Below are positions 6,256 to 16,197 of a stretch of DNA of 64,000 nucleotides, piece after piece. The stretch comes from Bacteroides finegoldii DSM 17565 (GTDB lineage Bacteria > Bacteroidota > Bacteroidia > Bacteroidales > Bacteroidaceae). The notes under the pieces were generated by a model. It had not been told where the DNA came from. It worked only from the letters and a program-made list of their open reading frames with translations, and searched no databases. The stretch lies in NCBI RefSeq assembly GCF_000156195.1, contig NZ_GG688325.1, positions 52,145-116,144 on the forward strand, read 5' to 3'. How positions within the stretch are numbered: the stretch's first letter is position 1; the number at the start of each line of letters is the position of its first letter. Position numbers and translations under genes: made by a program.

Positions 6256-8310
6256 ATGAAAATCAATTGTAAACGTGATAGATTAATCGGAATCCTCCTG
6301 GCAGCCATGCTGCTACTCGGTGCGGATGCGTACGCCCAACGTATGCGTGTGCAAGGACACGTCACCAACCAACAGGGAAAAAGCATTCCGAACGTGAATA
6401 TTATAGATCCTGTGACGAATGAACGCATTGAAATCTCCGATGAGGACGGACGCTACAGTGTGCTGGCGGAACGACACGGATCGTTGAAATATACTTGTGT
6501 CGGGTATGAAGACAAGACGGTCAAGGTGGGCGGAAAGCAGATTATCAACGTGGTGCTCAAAGATGCGGTCATTGAACTTGACGAGGTGATTGTGATTTCA
6601 AAAGTGAAGGATAAAGTGGTGCCCGAGCCTACGGACATTGAGATAAAAGGCAATTACTTCCATCTGAAAACCCGTGTGCCGGTGCCTAAGGAGATGTTCA
6701 CTTCCAACCGCCGTTTGGTGTTGCAACCTTCTATCTATGATGTGACACAGAAGAAGCGTTTGCTGTTACGTCCCGTGGTGTTCGACGGAGGTACGTATAA
6801 TACTACCCAGCGGCGTATGTATGATTATAATATCGAACAGGACCCGCTGCACGAATACATACAGGTGAAGACTACTTCCTCGCGGAACGGGGATATTATC
6901 GCCTATCATGATTCTATCTATATAGAGTATCTGCAACATGATTATCGTGCGGATGTACATCTTGCGATGGAGAATTACCGTGCTATTATCTATCGGGATT
7001 CTTTCTCTATCGCACGCGGTACTGTCAATCCGTTGCGTTTCCTGGAATATAAATTCTCCGCTTTCAATCTGACGGATAAGAAATATCTCCCCAAACCTGT
7101 GATGCAATTGAGGGATACCAAAGGAGAAGTCAACTTGACTTTCGTTGTGGGAAAAGCTGATCTGGATGATAAGAATCCACAGAATCAGGTGGAACTGAAT
7201 CGCTTGAATCAAGAGTTGCACGCTATCGAGATGAATCCGGAGGCTTCATTGAAAAGTTTCCATATTACGGGTGTCGCTTCACCGGACGGTTCGTATGAAT
7301 TGAATCTGCGACTGGCTAAGTTGCGTACGGACAAGGCGCTGGACCGTATCTTGTCGCAACTCGACCCGGAGACCCGCAAACTTCTGGAGGTGAAATCGGA
7401 CGCGTCGGTCGCTTCGTGGAAAGAAGTGGCGGAGTTGCTGCGGAAAGATTCTGGACAGGATACGGCCGACGAGATCACGGAATTGATTAAGCGATACGGA
7501 GAAAAGAATTACCAGTTGAATCGCGCGCTGAAATCGAAACCTTTTTATAAGGAGGTTGCTGCTGTGTATCTGCCTAAGTTGAGAAAAGTGCAGTACACTT
7601 ACGGATATTCTATTTTCCGTTCTTTGACGGATGAGGAAATTATGCAGCTCTATAAGAAAGATCCGAAGGAGCTGACACGTTTTGAATATTACCGGATGAT
7701 TGCAACGGCTAAAACGCCGGATGAAAAAGAGAGGTATTGTAAAGAAGCTCTTGAATTGTACGATAACTTTACGTATGCGGCGAATGAGCTGGCTGTGTTG
7801 AATATTCAGAAAGATACGCCGGACTCCAAGATTCTTGAACCGTTCGTCAGCAAGTCGGCTCCGGTGGAATTGCTTTCCAATCAGGCGATTGCCCTGTTGC
7901 ATGAAGGTAAATATACGAAGGCCGATTCTGTGTTGACACTGCTTCCGGAGGGAGTTGTTGCCGATGATTTGCAGGCGATCGTTCAGGCGATGGCAGGCTA
8001 TTACGACGATGCGTTTGAGAAAGTGGCGGCTACCAGCCCTTTCAATGAAGTGATCATGTTGCTGGCGATGAAGAAGAATAAGGAAGCATGGGAGAAGGCT
8101 TCGCAGCTGGATACGGGCTCGGCTCGCGAGTATTATGTGAAGGCTATCGCTGCCAACCGTATGGAAAAGGTGGGTGAAGCACTTATGTATATTGAGAAAG
8201 CTTTGGAACTGGATCCTTCCTTGCTGGAGACCGCGAGAGTGGACGGTGACATTATTGACCTGTTGCCCGAAGAGCAGAAAATAAAGAATGATAATACAAC
8301 GAAAGAGTAA
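6256..8310 (+). CDS. OmpA-like envelope protein with carboxypeptidase-regulatory-like domain and TPR-like tail
   Basis: This 684-residue protein has a signal peptide (ending ADAYAQ), then a carboxypeptidase D regulatory-like beta-sandwich (residues about 30-115, VQGHVTNQQGKSIPNVNI) of the kind found before TonB-dependent receptors. No receptor barrel follows. Around residues 290-370 is an OmpA-like segment, HITGVASPDGSYELNLRLAK followed by LRT, with the Asp and Arg used by OmpA domains to hold peptidoglycan. The C-terminal third is helical with TPR-like pairs (for example AYYVKAIAANRMEKVGEALM-type helices near the end). It lies between the DUF3575 gene and the four-unit barrel gene, in one operon. 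A plausible role is to tether outer-membrane partners to the cell wall; this is inference. Confidence 0.75.
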   Translation: MKINCKRDRLIGILLAAMLLLGADAYAQRMRVQGHVTNQQGKSIPNVNIIDPVTNERIEISDEDGRYSVLAERHGSLKYTCVGYEDKTVKVGGKQIINVVLKDAVIELDEVIVISKVKDKVVPEPTDIEIKGNYFHLKTRVPVPKEMFTSNRRLVLQPSIYDVTQKKRLLLRPVVFDGGTYNTTQRRMYDYNIEQDPLHEYIQVKTTSSRNGDIIAYHDSIYIEYLQHDYRADVHLAMENYRAIIYRDSFSIARGTVNPLRFLEYKFSAFNLTDKKYLPKPVMQLRDTKGEVNLTFVVGKADLDDKNPQNQVELNRLNQELHAIEMNPEASLKSFHITGVASPDGSYELNLRLAKLRTDKALDRILSQLDPETRKLLEVKSDASVASWKEVAELLRKDSGQDTADEITELIKRYGEKNYQLNRALKSKPFYKEVAAVYLPKLRKVQYTYGYSIFRSLTDEEIMQLYKKDPKELTRFEYYRMIATAKTPDEKERYCKEALELYDNFTYAANELAVLNIQKDTPDSKILEPFVSKSAPVELLSNQAIALLHEGKYTKADSVLTLLPEGVVADDLQAIVQAMAGYYDDAFEKVAATSPFNEVIMLLAMKKNKEAWEKASQLDTGSAREYYVKAIAANRMEKVGEALMYIEKALELDPSLLETARVDGDIIDLLPEEQKIKNDNTTKE

Positions 8311-10668
8311 ATGATGGATATCCTTAGAATCAAAAATAAATATGCGGCAGTGGCATTGTTCTTGATGTTGTCTGTTGCTTTGCAGGCACAGGATTATGGT
8401 GCATTGAAATATATGTTGCAGAAAAGACCTGCCAATGAGAGGTTTGAAAGTAATAAATTCAATGAACACCTCTTTTTCTCTGCCGGGCTGGGACCTTACG
8501 GTTTGCTGACGAGCGGAGGACAGGATGGCATGGGAATGACAGCCAATGCTTTTATAGGCAAATGGTTCACTCCTGTTCACGGGGCGCGTCTGGGAGCGAC
8601 TTTGGGCTATTTGCCGTCGGAAGTATATAACAGTAAGATAAAAATGGTAGGAGGCAGCTTCGACTACCTGCTGAATATATCTTCTCTTACATTCGGATAC
8701 AACGAACAGCGCAGGTTCGAACTTTTGGGTATAGCGGGAGTTGAAGCCGGCTATTCCAGGGCCAATGACAATTCGGCCGGTGATAATCCGGCTGTGAAGA
8801 ATGGACATGAGTTCTATTATGGTGTCCGTATGGGATTGCAGGGGAATATCCGTCTTTCACGGACACTCGATTTATTTGTCGAACCCCGAATCGGATGGTA
8901 CAACGATGGATTGGGGCATACGGAAAGTTGGAGAAACTATAAAATGGGAGGATCGGTCTTGGTGGGTCTGACCTATATGCCTGCTGCGGCGATGGGTAGG
9001 AAGATTCATTTTGACAACTTCGATAACAGCTCATTCCTCAATCATATGTTTGTCTCGTTGTCCGGTGGAATCAGTACGCTGAAAATGCCGGGGATAAAGA
9101 ATACACTCAAAGGATTCGGACCGCAGTTCTCTGCCGGAATCGGTAAATGGTTCAGTCCGTCGTCGGGAGTACGCTTGTCCGGAACCGTTGGCTACAGCGA
9201 TACGCCTGCCGGTAGTGCGAGCAGCTATTTCAAGCATATAGACCTGCATGCCGATTATTTGCTGAATATCAATAATATACTTTGGGGATATGACGAACAG
9301 AGGCTTTTCACTTTGATCGGTATAGCCGGTGTCAATCTGTCCGGGACAAAAGGAGTGGCGCAGACAGCCAAGTATGCACCGGGATTGGGTATCGGGCTTC
9401 AAGGAAGTTTCCGGTTGAACCGTTCCGTAGATTTGTTTGTGGAACCCCGCCTTAATGTTTATCAGAAGAGATATGCCGGTGGATGTGGTTTCGGTAGTAC
9501 AGACCAGCTCGGAGAACTGAACTTCGGTGTGACGTATCACACAATAGACCGTGCAGCCCGTCCTCAGAATGGATTCTCAAGCAATCATATTGCCGACAAT
9601 CTATTCATGACGTCAGGTATCGGGGCACAGTTATTCCTGAATAAGACTAATCTGAAACATCTCGCTGCATGGGGACCGCAACTTTCCGCTTCTATCGGAA
9701 AATGGTTTACTCCGTATTCCGGTCTGCGACTGGTAGGGACGGGAGGTTTCTTCTCCAATTATTTGCTTCCGACAGATATGGAGGCGGAGAGACTCAGACA
9801 TATCACCGTAACCGGAGGATTGGATTATTTATGGAATATCACTTCTACCATGAGCGGATATGATCCGGAACGTATTTTTGAACTGATCGGTTCGGTAGGA
9901 TTTAATCTGGCTTATACGTCGAATTCAGAGCATAAGTTCCAGCCGGGACTCAATGCGGGGGTACAGGGAGTATGGCACATCAATGATTTCTTCGGTTTGT
10001 ATCTCGAACCGCAAATCCGCCTGTATCGTGATAAGTTTATCGAAGGAAATCTGGGTTTCATACAGAAGGATGTGATGGTGGGGATCAATGCCGGTTTCCA
10101 TTATCGTTTTGTTCCTTATTCCAAAGCGGCCAATCGCAGTGTGTTTGAGAAAGATGACAAACGGTATTTCATATCGGGAGCATTGGGCGTAAGCAGTCTG
10201 CTGGTTGCCAATCGGGATTTGGTAAAGAATATGGGGGTGGAAGCTAAGGGTAGTATCGGAAAATGGTATACTCCGCTTTCTGCATGGCGTGTGAACGGAA
10301 CAATCATGTATAAGGCGAAAACACCGGATAAGTTGAATCTTCATTATGCTGGGTTAGGAATGGATTATATGATGAGTCTCGCTACTTTGGCGAAGGGATA
10401 TAGCCGGGATCACGCGATAGATGTTGTTCCTTTTGTCGGAGTGACAGCCGGATTGGTACGTCGTAGAGGTGAATTTAAAGCAGTTCCGGGAATTGACGCC
10501 GGTGCGCAAGTCAAACTGAAACTGGGCTCTTCCCTCGATTTCTATGTGGAACCCAAAGTAGGCATTCGCACGGACACGTATGATGGTATGGATCAGGGAA
10601 GACCCGACCGCGTTACTTCTATGGTGGGAGGATTGATTTACAAGTTTAAAATGCCTACTTTTAAATAA
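8311..10668 (+). CDS. Outer-membrane protein with four tandem barrel-like units
   Basis: The start codon follows the stop of the previous gene with no gap. After a signal peptide (ending VALQAQ) the 785-residue protein repeats one unit four times, beginning near residues 51, 243, 428 and 617, a period of about 185-193. Each unit carries the same landmarks in order: an opening LFxSxGxG strand, GKWFTP or GKWFSP or GKWYTP, a DYLLNI-type strand, a GYxxxR turn, IGxxG, and a closing xDLFVEPRxG-type strand. Each unit is the right size for a small (8-10 strand) outer-membrane barrel, so the chain may form four linked barrels or one large barrel. I know of no assigned function. No TonB plug is present. 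Confidence 0.78.
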   Translation: MMDILRIKNKYAAVALFLMLSVALQAQDYGALKYMLQKRPANERFESNKFNEHLFFSAGLGPYGLLTSGGQDGMGMTANAFIGKWFTPVHGARLGATLGYLPSEVYNSKIKMVGGSFDYLLNISSLTFGYNEQRRFELLGIAGVEAGYSRANDNSAGDNPAVKNGHEFYYGVRMGLQGNIRLSRTLDLFVEPRIGWYNDGLGHTESWRNYKMGGSVLVGLTYMPAAAMGRKIHFDNFDNSSFLNHMFVSLSGGISTLKMPGIKNTLKGFGPQFSAGIGKWFSPSSGVRLSGTVGYSDTPAGSASSYFKHIDLHADYLLNINNILWGYDEQRLFTLIGIAGVNLSGTKGVAQTAKYAPGLGIGLQGSFRLNRSVDLFVEPRLNVYQKRYAGGCGFGSTDQLGELNFGVTYHTIDRAARPQNGFSSNHIADNLFMTSGIGAQLFLNKTNLKHLAAWGPQLSASIGKWFTPYSGLRLVGTGGFFSNYLLPTDMEAERLRHITVTGGLDYLWNITSTMSGYDPERIFELIGSVGFNLAYTSNSEHKFQPGLNAGVQGVWHINDFFGLYLEPQIRLYRDKFIEGNLGFIQKDVMVGINAGFHYRFVPYSKAANRSVFEKDDKRYFISGALGVSSLLVANRDLVKNMGVEAKGSIGKWYTPLSAWRVNGTIMYKAKTPDKLNLHYAGLGMDYMMSLATLAKGYSRDHAIDVVPFVGVTAGLVRRRGEFKAVPGIDAGAQVKLKLGSSLDFYVEPKVGIRTDTYDGMDQGRPDRVTSMVGGLIYKFKMPTFK

Positions 10669-10721
10669 AGTTAGCATTCTACTTACAAAAATACAGCTGT
10701 ATATTCGATAAAAACAAATTC

Positions 10722-10750
10722 AAGAGTGAAAGTTTTGTCGCTCTTTATTT
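10722..10750 (+). terminator. Terminator of the envelope operon
   Basis: AAGAGTGA at 10722-10729 pairs with TCGCTCTT at 10738-10745 (one G-T pair) around an 8-nt loop, followed by T-rich sequence. It separates the envelope operon from locus A. Confidence 0.65.
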
Positions 10751-10777
10751 GATTTTGCCTGCTGACTGTTATCTTTG
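10748..10777 (+). promoter_or_regulatory. Promoter of the hybrid two-component system gene
   Basis: TTTG at 10748-10751 and TATCTTTG at 10770-10777 are 18 nt apart, close to the Bacteroides consensus. The regulator start codon is at 10857. Confidence 0.6.
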
Positions 10778-10856
10778 TTTCAAAATAATAGTGGAGTAGG
10801 ATAAGGGGATTTCATTTTTCGTTCGTACTAATAATAGTACTACAAAAAAGAAAACT

Positions 10857-13800
10857 ATGAAGATTCGAATATGCATATTGATTATTATATGGGGGATATT
10901 ATATCCGGAGTATCTGAGCTCGCAGGAATCCCCTTACGTATTCCGCCAGATCGGAGTTGTCGAAGGATTACCGGATAACTATGTAAAAAGCGTTTTTCCC
11001 ATTTCCGACGGACGTATCGGTGTGCGAAGTACTGTGTTATTAAGCCTGTATGACGGTGCGAACTATTCAAATTTTCCTTTCAATATTCATGGTGAATATC
11101 CGATAGTATATAACCACATCATTCCCGAACAATATATTGATACCGATAAACGTTTGTGGATGAAAGAACGTAAAAGCCTGCGCGTTTTTGATTTGACTAC
11201 CGAACAGTATATCTATAATGTAGATTCGCTGTTTCTTCAGTTCGGGCTGAAAGATAGGGTGGAGGATCTGATTATTGATTCCGAGAAGCGTTATTGGTTT
11301 CTCACGCCGGGATCTTCTGTCTATACGTATGATACGGAAACGAAATCGGCAGAATTGGTTTGCAGGAATGATGAGTTTATGGAATATTATGGCGGACTGT
11401 TGGGAATAGAAAGTCACGGCAACTATAGTTGGATGGTGCATCAGAAAGGGGCTATCCGTTGCTATGATTGGGAGAAGAAACGTTTTATTCAGGAACTCGA
11501 TTTCTTGAAAGGACAGCTGAAACCGGATGACCGTGTTGTCTTACGGATACTCGATAACGGTGACTTCTGGCTAATGTGGGATCGGGGGATAGGTTACTAT
11601 GATGTTTATAATAAAAAATGGAACCCGATTTCAAGTATCCGGTTGGGACATTATTCATGGTTCACCTCAATGGATGTGGATAAAGGTGGAAATGCATGGG
11701 TAGGAACCGTTATCGATGGATTTTATGTAATTGATATGCATAATTTCTCCATAACTCACACATTGGATATACCTTTGTTGTCAGGCAACAGAGTGAGAAA
11801 TGCAGTTCAGAGCATTTATTGCGATCATGAGAATAATTCCGTCTGGATGGGGCTTTACAATCAGGGAATGTGCTATTACCATCCCAGCATGAACAAGATA
11901 ATGCTGTGTAATAAGAAAATGATTCGCGGAGACTGGAAAGGAGAGGAGATCCGTTGTATGTTGGAGACTTCGAAAGGCGAGATTCTCATGGGAACCGCTT
12001 CGGGACTGTATCGTTACGAACCGGCAACACGGAGCTTGAACAGGCTGTATAATGAATTCAATCAAAAGAATTGCCGTGTCCTCTACGAAGACAAAGAAAA
12101 CCGTATCTGGGTGGGGACCTATCATGACGGATTATATTGTATAGAACACGGGAAAGTAAGATCTTATGACTATCCGGACACGGATTATCAGAATGAGTTG
12201 GATTTCAGTAATATACGTGTTATGGTTGAGGATCCTTCCGGACGGTTGTGGGTGAGTATATACGGAGGTGTAGGCTTGTTCAATCCGGAGAATGGGCAGA
12301 TAAAACTATTATCCGAACAGTTTCCCGAGCTGAAGAAATATAAAGTAGCCAATGCGTTGGCTATTGACGACCGGTCCCGATTGGTAGTGGGTAGCGATAA
12401 TGGCTTGTATATCTATGATCCTGCAAAAAATACAATCTGGATATCCGAACAGGATGGACAAGCCAATTCAATCTTTAATCAAGGAAGTATGAAGTATAAC
12501 CAGATATTGAAAGATCATGAAGGTACTTTATGGTTTGCTACCCAATACGGTTTGAATGTCCTTACCCATCATGGGCAAAGTTATACATTGGGTAAAGAAG
12601 AAGGGTTGTCACAAGCTATCCTGAATGTGGTGGAAGATAAAAATCATGATATATGGATATCGACAGTCACTTCTATCTATAAGATAAAAGTAGACCGTAA
12701 GACAGATAAATACAGTTTTCACGTTGTCAGTTATTTGTCCGAAGATGAGATCCGGCAGGATGATTTATATAGCTTTCCTTCTCTGATAACCCGTGACAAT
12801 CAACTCTTCTTAGGCTTGATGAATGGATTTATTGTCTTTTCTCCTGAGAATATGGTTGATAACCAATGCCTCAATCGGCCTTTATTCACTTCATTCCGCC
12901 TGTTCAATGTTCCGGTAGTGTCGGGAGAGGAATATAATGGGCGCATATTGTTTGACAAAGCATTGAGTTATTCGGATGCAGTGCAATTGGAATATGATGA
13001 GAATTATGTAACACTTGAATTTTCGGGACTGAACTTCTCTAATCCTTCTCAGACTTCTTTTCGTTATCAGTTGGAAGGCTTTGATAAAGAATGGATTGAA
13101 ACATCGTTTGAGAATGGACAGGGACGTGTTGTGTATAATAATCTTCCGTCTGGCGAATATGTTTTCCGTGTGTCCGCAGCCGGAAACGACCGGATATGGG
13201 GACCGGAGTCTGAATTCAGAATTGTGATTCATCCTCCGTTTTGGGATACATTGGCTGCCCGCATCCTCTATGCCGTTTTGGGTATTTTGTTGGTCTTCGG
13301 TCTTATTTATGTGATTAACCGCCGTAATCATCGGAAAATGATCCGTATGCAAGAGGAAGAAGCCCTGAAACAAAAAGAAGAATTAGATCAGATGAAATTC
13401 CGTTTCTTTACCAATATCAGTCATGAGCTGCGTACTCCGCTGACACTGATTATCACTCCGTTGGATATGATGATACGCCGTTTGACGGATGATGCAATGA
13501 AGAAACAACTGAATACTATCTATAAGAATGCCCAAAACCTGTTGTCATTGGTAAATCAATTACTGGATTTTCGTAAACTTGAAATGAAGGGTGAGAGATT
13601 GCATTTGATGAATGGCGATATGGAGGAGTTTATTGTTTCTGCCTACAATAATTTTATGCCGATGGCTGTAGAGAAGCATCTTAACTTTGTAAACCAGTCG
13701 GAACACAGAGCGCTTTATATGTTTTTCGATCGGGATAAAGTACATAAAATTGTAAATAATCTCTTGTCCAATGCCTTTAAGTACACTCCAGAGGGAGGAA

Positions 13801-14933
13801 CCGTGAACTTATTACTTGCGACGGAGGAAGTGGAAGGGAGAAACTATGTGAGAATATCGGTATCCGACACAGGAATCGGAATATCCGAGTCCGATCTTCC
13901 CTACATCTTTGACCGTTTCTATCAGGTTGGCAATGAAGGGGATGAAAAGATAGGCAGTGGTATCGGACTCCATCTGGTCAGGGAATATGTGAATATTCAC
14001 GGTGGGCGTATAAAGGTTGACAGTCAGATGGATCGCGGGTCGGTCTTCACCGTTTGGTTACCTATGGATTTGACACCTGAACCGGATGAACTGCCGGATG
14101 AAATAACTGATATGGAATCGACGGGTATGAAAGAAAAGGAAACCGTTGTATCTGCGTCAGATGAGAATATAAAGAAATTGTTGTTGGTAGAAGATAATCA
14201 AGAGTTCCGTACTTTCCTGAAAGAGCAGTTGGAAGATTTTTATCAAATCATTGAAGCGGCGGATGGTGAAGAAGGGGAAAGAAAGGCGATTGAAGAAAAT
14301 CCCGATCTCATTATCAGTGATATCATGATGCCGAAAGTGGATGGTATCGAACTTTGCCGCCGAATCAAGACGAACGTGCAGACATCCCATATACCTGTGA
14401 TATTATTGACAGCCCGTACTGCCGATGATATCAAGATAAACAGCTACGAAGTAGGAGCCGACTCTTATATGTCGAAACCTTTCAACTTTGATATGCTGAT
14501 GGTACGCATTGAGAAGTTGATAGAACAGCAGGAAAGGAGGAAACAGGAATTCCGTAAGAATATAGAAGTAAATCCGAGTGCTATCACAATTACTTCCGTA
14601 GACGAGCAATTGATACAGAAATGCTTGGAATACATAGAAAAGAACATGGACAATCCGGAATATGGTGTAGAGGAGTTGAGTGGCGATTTGGGGATGGTAC
14701 GCATGAGTCTTTATCGTAAGCTGCAATCCATAACCGGACATACCCCGACGGACTTTATCCGCAGTATCCGTTTGAAACGGGCAGCGCAATTATTGCAAGG
14801 AAGCCGATTGCCGATCATCGAAATAGCGAATCGGGTAGGATTCAGCTCTTCCAGTTATTTCTCGAAGTGTTTTAAAGAAATGTTTGGGATGTTGCCTAAG
14901 CAATATGCAGAAGAGACTGGAAAAAAAGAATGA
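10857..14933 (+). CDS. Hybrid two-component system sensor/regulator (HTCS)
   Basis: This 1358-residue inner-membrane protein senses a periplasmic glycan fragment and activates nearby utilization genes. After a signal or anchor it has two seven-bladed regulator propellers (many WxG repeat blades, residues about 25-690), a Y_Y_Y domain (about 700-785), a membrane helix (about 800-822), a HisKA domain with the H-box FFTNISHELRTPL (about 849-860), an HATPase with NNLLSNAFKYTP, DTGIGIS and GSGIGL boxes (about 960-1065), a receiver domain with phospho-acceptor Asp in IISDIMMP (about 1151) and Lys in MSKPF (about 1206), and a C-terminal AraC helix-turn-helix pair (about 1254-1350). All key residues are present. 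It heads locus A and probably controls it, with the ECF sigma factor as a possible second layer. Confidence 0.95.
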   Translation: MKIRICILIIIWGILYPEYLSSQESPYVFRQIGVVEGLPDNYVKSVFPISDGRIGVRSTVLLSLYDGANYSNFPFNIHGEYPIVYNHIIPEQYIDTDKRLWMKERKSLRVFDLTTEQYIYNVDSLFLQFGLKDRVEDLIIDSEKRYWFLTPGSSVYTYDTETKSAELVCRNDEFMEYYGGLLGIESHGNYSWMVHQKGAIRCYDWEKKRFIQELDFLKGQLKPDDRVVLRILDNGDFWLMWDRGIGYYDVYNKKWNPISSIRLGHYSWFTSMDVDKGGNAWVGTVIDGFYVIDMHNFSITHTLDIPLLSGNRVRNAVQSIYCDHENNSVWMGLYNQGMCYYHPSMNKIMLCNKKMIRGDWKGEEIRCMLETSKGEILMGTASGLYRYEPATRSLNRLYNEFNQKNCRVLYEDKENRIWVGTYHDGLYCIEHGKVRSYDYPDTDYQNELDFSNIRVMVEDPSGRLWVSIYGGVGLFNPENGQIKLLSEQFPELKKYKVANALAIDDRSRLVVGSDNGLYIYDPAKNTIWISEQDGQANSIFNQGSMKYNQILKDHEGTLWFATQYGLNVLTHHGQSYTLGKEEGLSQAILNVVEDKNHDIWISTVTSIYKIKVDRKTDKYSFHVVSYLSEDEIRQDDLYSFPSLITRDNQLFLGLMNGFIVFSPENMVDNQCLNRPLFTSFRLFNVPVVSGEEYNGRILFDKALSYSDAVQLEYDENYVTLEFSGLNFSNPSQTSFRYQLEGFDKEWIETSFENGQGRVVYNNLPSGEYVFRVSAAGNDRIWGPESEFRIVIHPPFWDTLAARILYAVLGILLVFGLIYVINRRNHRKMIRMQEEEALKQKEELDQMKFRFFTNISHELRTPLTLIITPLDMMIRRLTDDAMKKQLNTIYKNAQNLLSLVNQLLDFRKLEMKGERLHLMNGDMEEFIVSAYNNFMPMAVEKHLNFVNQSEHRALYMFFDRDKVHKIVNNLLSNAFKYTPEGGTVNLLLATEEVEGRNYVRISVSDTGIGISESDLPYIFDRFYQVGNEGDEKIGSGIGLHLVREYVNIHGGRIKVDSQMDRGSVFTVWLPMDLTPEPDELPDEITDMESTGMKEKETVVSASDENIKKLLLVEDNQEFRTFLKEQLEDFYQIIEAADGEEGERKAIEENPDLIISDIMMPKVDGIELCRRIKTNVQTSHIPVILLTARTADDIKINSYEVGADSYMSKPFNFDMLMVRIEKLIEQQERRKQEFRKNIEVNPSAITITSVDEQLIQKCLEYIEKNMDNPEYGVEELSGDLGMVRMSLYRKLQSITGHTPTDFIRSIRLKRAAQLLQGSRLPIIEIANRVGFSSSSYFSKCFKEMFGMLPKQYAEETGKKE

Positions 14934-14995
14934 CATTATAGTTACGTTTATTAGTTTAATTATTACATTTGTGCCAATTTATAATAAATAGTGAT

Positions 14996-15358
14996 ATGAA
15001 AGTATTAGTTTTAATTTCATTGGTAGGAGGTTTGTTGTTGTCCTCTTGCGGAGGTAGTTCAAAAAATAGTGCGAACAGTCAGGAAGTAAATCCGGCAGAT
15101 ACAATTTATCTGGGTGATTTACGTGAGAAGTTTGCAGGGGATAGTATTTTCTTTAAAGTAGTGGCTCCGGATCTGATGTTGATGGATTATCAATATTTCT
15201 GGGCAGCGACGGAATCGGATGCAATAGAAAAAGGTCTGACGAAAGAATATTATAAGCGCGTCAAGAAAGAAATCACCGAAACAAATGAGGCCATTAAAAA
15301 AGGTGTCATGAAAGGTGCGGATGTGAAACGTATTCCGGATTTTCAGGCTGCGCAGTAA
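14996..15358 (+). CDS. Small lipoprotein of unknown function
   Basis: A 120-residue protein whose N-terminus (MKVLVLISLVGGLLLSSCGG) is a clear lipoprotein signal with the lipid-accepting Cys at residue 18. An upstream ATG at 14969 in the same frame would put nine extra residues before the signal, so the start at 14996 is chosen. The mature part is charged and helical in its second half, with no motif I recognise. It sits 62 nt after the two-component regulator and before a strong terminator, so it may be co-transcribed with the regulator. Function unknown. Confidence 0.75.
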   Translation: MKVLVLISLVGGLLLSSCGGSSKNSANSQEVNPADTIYLGDLREKFAGDSIFFKVVAPDLMLMDYQYFWAATESDAIEKGLTKEYYKRVKKEITETNEAIKKGVMKGADVKRIPDFQAAQ

Positions 15359-15423
15359 AGCAAATACCAGAGATAATCTGCATCTGTGGCGAATCATGCC
15401 ACAGACTTATGCAAAGTACAGAA

Positions 15424-15462
15424 CAGGGGAGTCGCCAAATGTAACGGCCTCCCCTTTTTTTT
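15424..15462 (+). terminator. Terminator before the ECF sigma gene
   Basis: AGGGGAG at 15425-15431 pairs with CTCCCCT at 15449-15455, extended inward by GCC/GGC pairs, followed by eight or more T residues. It ends the regulator/lipoprotein transcript. Confidence 0.85.
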
Positions 15463-15559
15463 GTTACTATGAAACCTGCATTTATGCCGATGGAATGGGG
15501 ATATTTTGCAAAAAAACACGCTTGTTACCATAGTTTTGTTTTCTGTTACTTTTGTGCTA

Positions 15560-15588
15560 TTTGTTTTTAAAACTTGTTTTTACTTTTG
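15560..15588 (+). promoter_or_regulatory. Promoter(s) of the first ECF sigma gene
   Basis: Two identical -7 boxes, TACTTTTG at 15547-15554 and at 15581-15588, lie in tandem upstream of the sigma gene (start 15619). The nearer one has TTTG at 15560-15563 as a -33 element 17 nt away. The gene is therefore probably transcribed from its own housekeeping-type promoter. Confidence 0.5.
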
Positions 15589-15618
15589 TAACATCGTTAA
15601 ACGGATAAATTTAATGCC

Positions 15619-16149
15619 ATGAGTAAACAACAAGCTACATTTGACGACTTCTTTTCAGAGTGCTACCTGAAATATCGGGAGCATATCAAAAACTATATCG
15701 CTCTTCGTATTTGCCGTCCGTATGAAGCGGAAGATTTGGCACAGGATGTTTTTGTCCGCTTGTGGGAATACAGAATGTTTGTAAAACCCGACACTGTCTG
15801 GTCTTTGCTTTTTACGATTGCCCGTAATATTGTGACTGATCAGATACGCCGTTATTATAAGCAGGAAGATTTTGTTGCTTATATATATAATAAGGTGAAC
15901 GACTCTGATAGAAACACGACGGAGGATGTAATCTGTTATCGTGAACTGAAAGAAAAGCATGAGGAGGTGGTGAAAAGTCTTCCTGCCAAGCGCCGCCGGA
16001 TTTACGAGTTGAGTTTTAATCATGAGCTATCTTGCCCTGCTATTGCAGGAAAATTGTCTTTGTCTCCTCGTACGGTAGAGTGTCAGTTATTGTTGGCGCG
16101 TAAGACTGTACGTGGTTGTTTGCGGAATGAATTTTCCCAAGTCGGTTAA
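15619..16149 (+). CDS. ECF-type RNA polymerase sigma factor (locus A)
   Basis: A 176-residue sigma-70 family protein with region 2 (YEAEDLAQDVFVRLWEY, then FTIARNIVTDQIRRYY) and region 4 (helix-turn-helix around SCPAIAGKLSLSPRTVECQL). Unlike most sigma genes beside SusC genes in Bacteroides, no FecR-like anti-sigma gene follows; SusC starts 48 nt downstream, and that SusC lacks the N-terminal signalling domain that normally talks to an anti-sigma factor. The protein shares long blocks with the sigma factor of locus B (50970-51485). It may be active without an anti-sigma partner and be controlled by the upstream regulator; this is inference. Confidence 0.92.
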   Translation: MSKQQATFDDFFSECYLKYREHIKNYIALRICRPYEAEDLAQDVFVRLWEYRMFVKPDTVWSLLFTIARNIVTDQIRRYYKQEDFVAYIYNKVNDSDRNTTEDVICYRELKEKHEEVVKSLPAKRRRIYELSFNHELSCPAIAGKLSLSPRTVECQLLLARKTVRGCLRNEFSQVG

Positions 16150-16197
16150 ATACCGTCTCGGAATAAAGCATATTAACTTTAATAATTTAATAGTATT

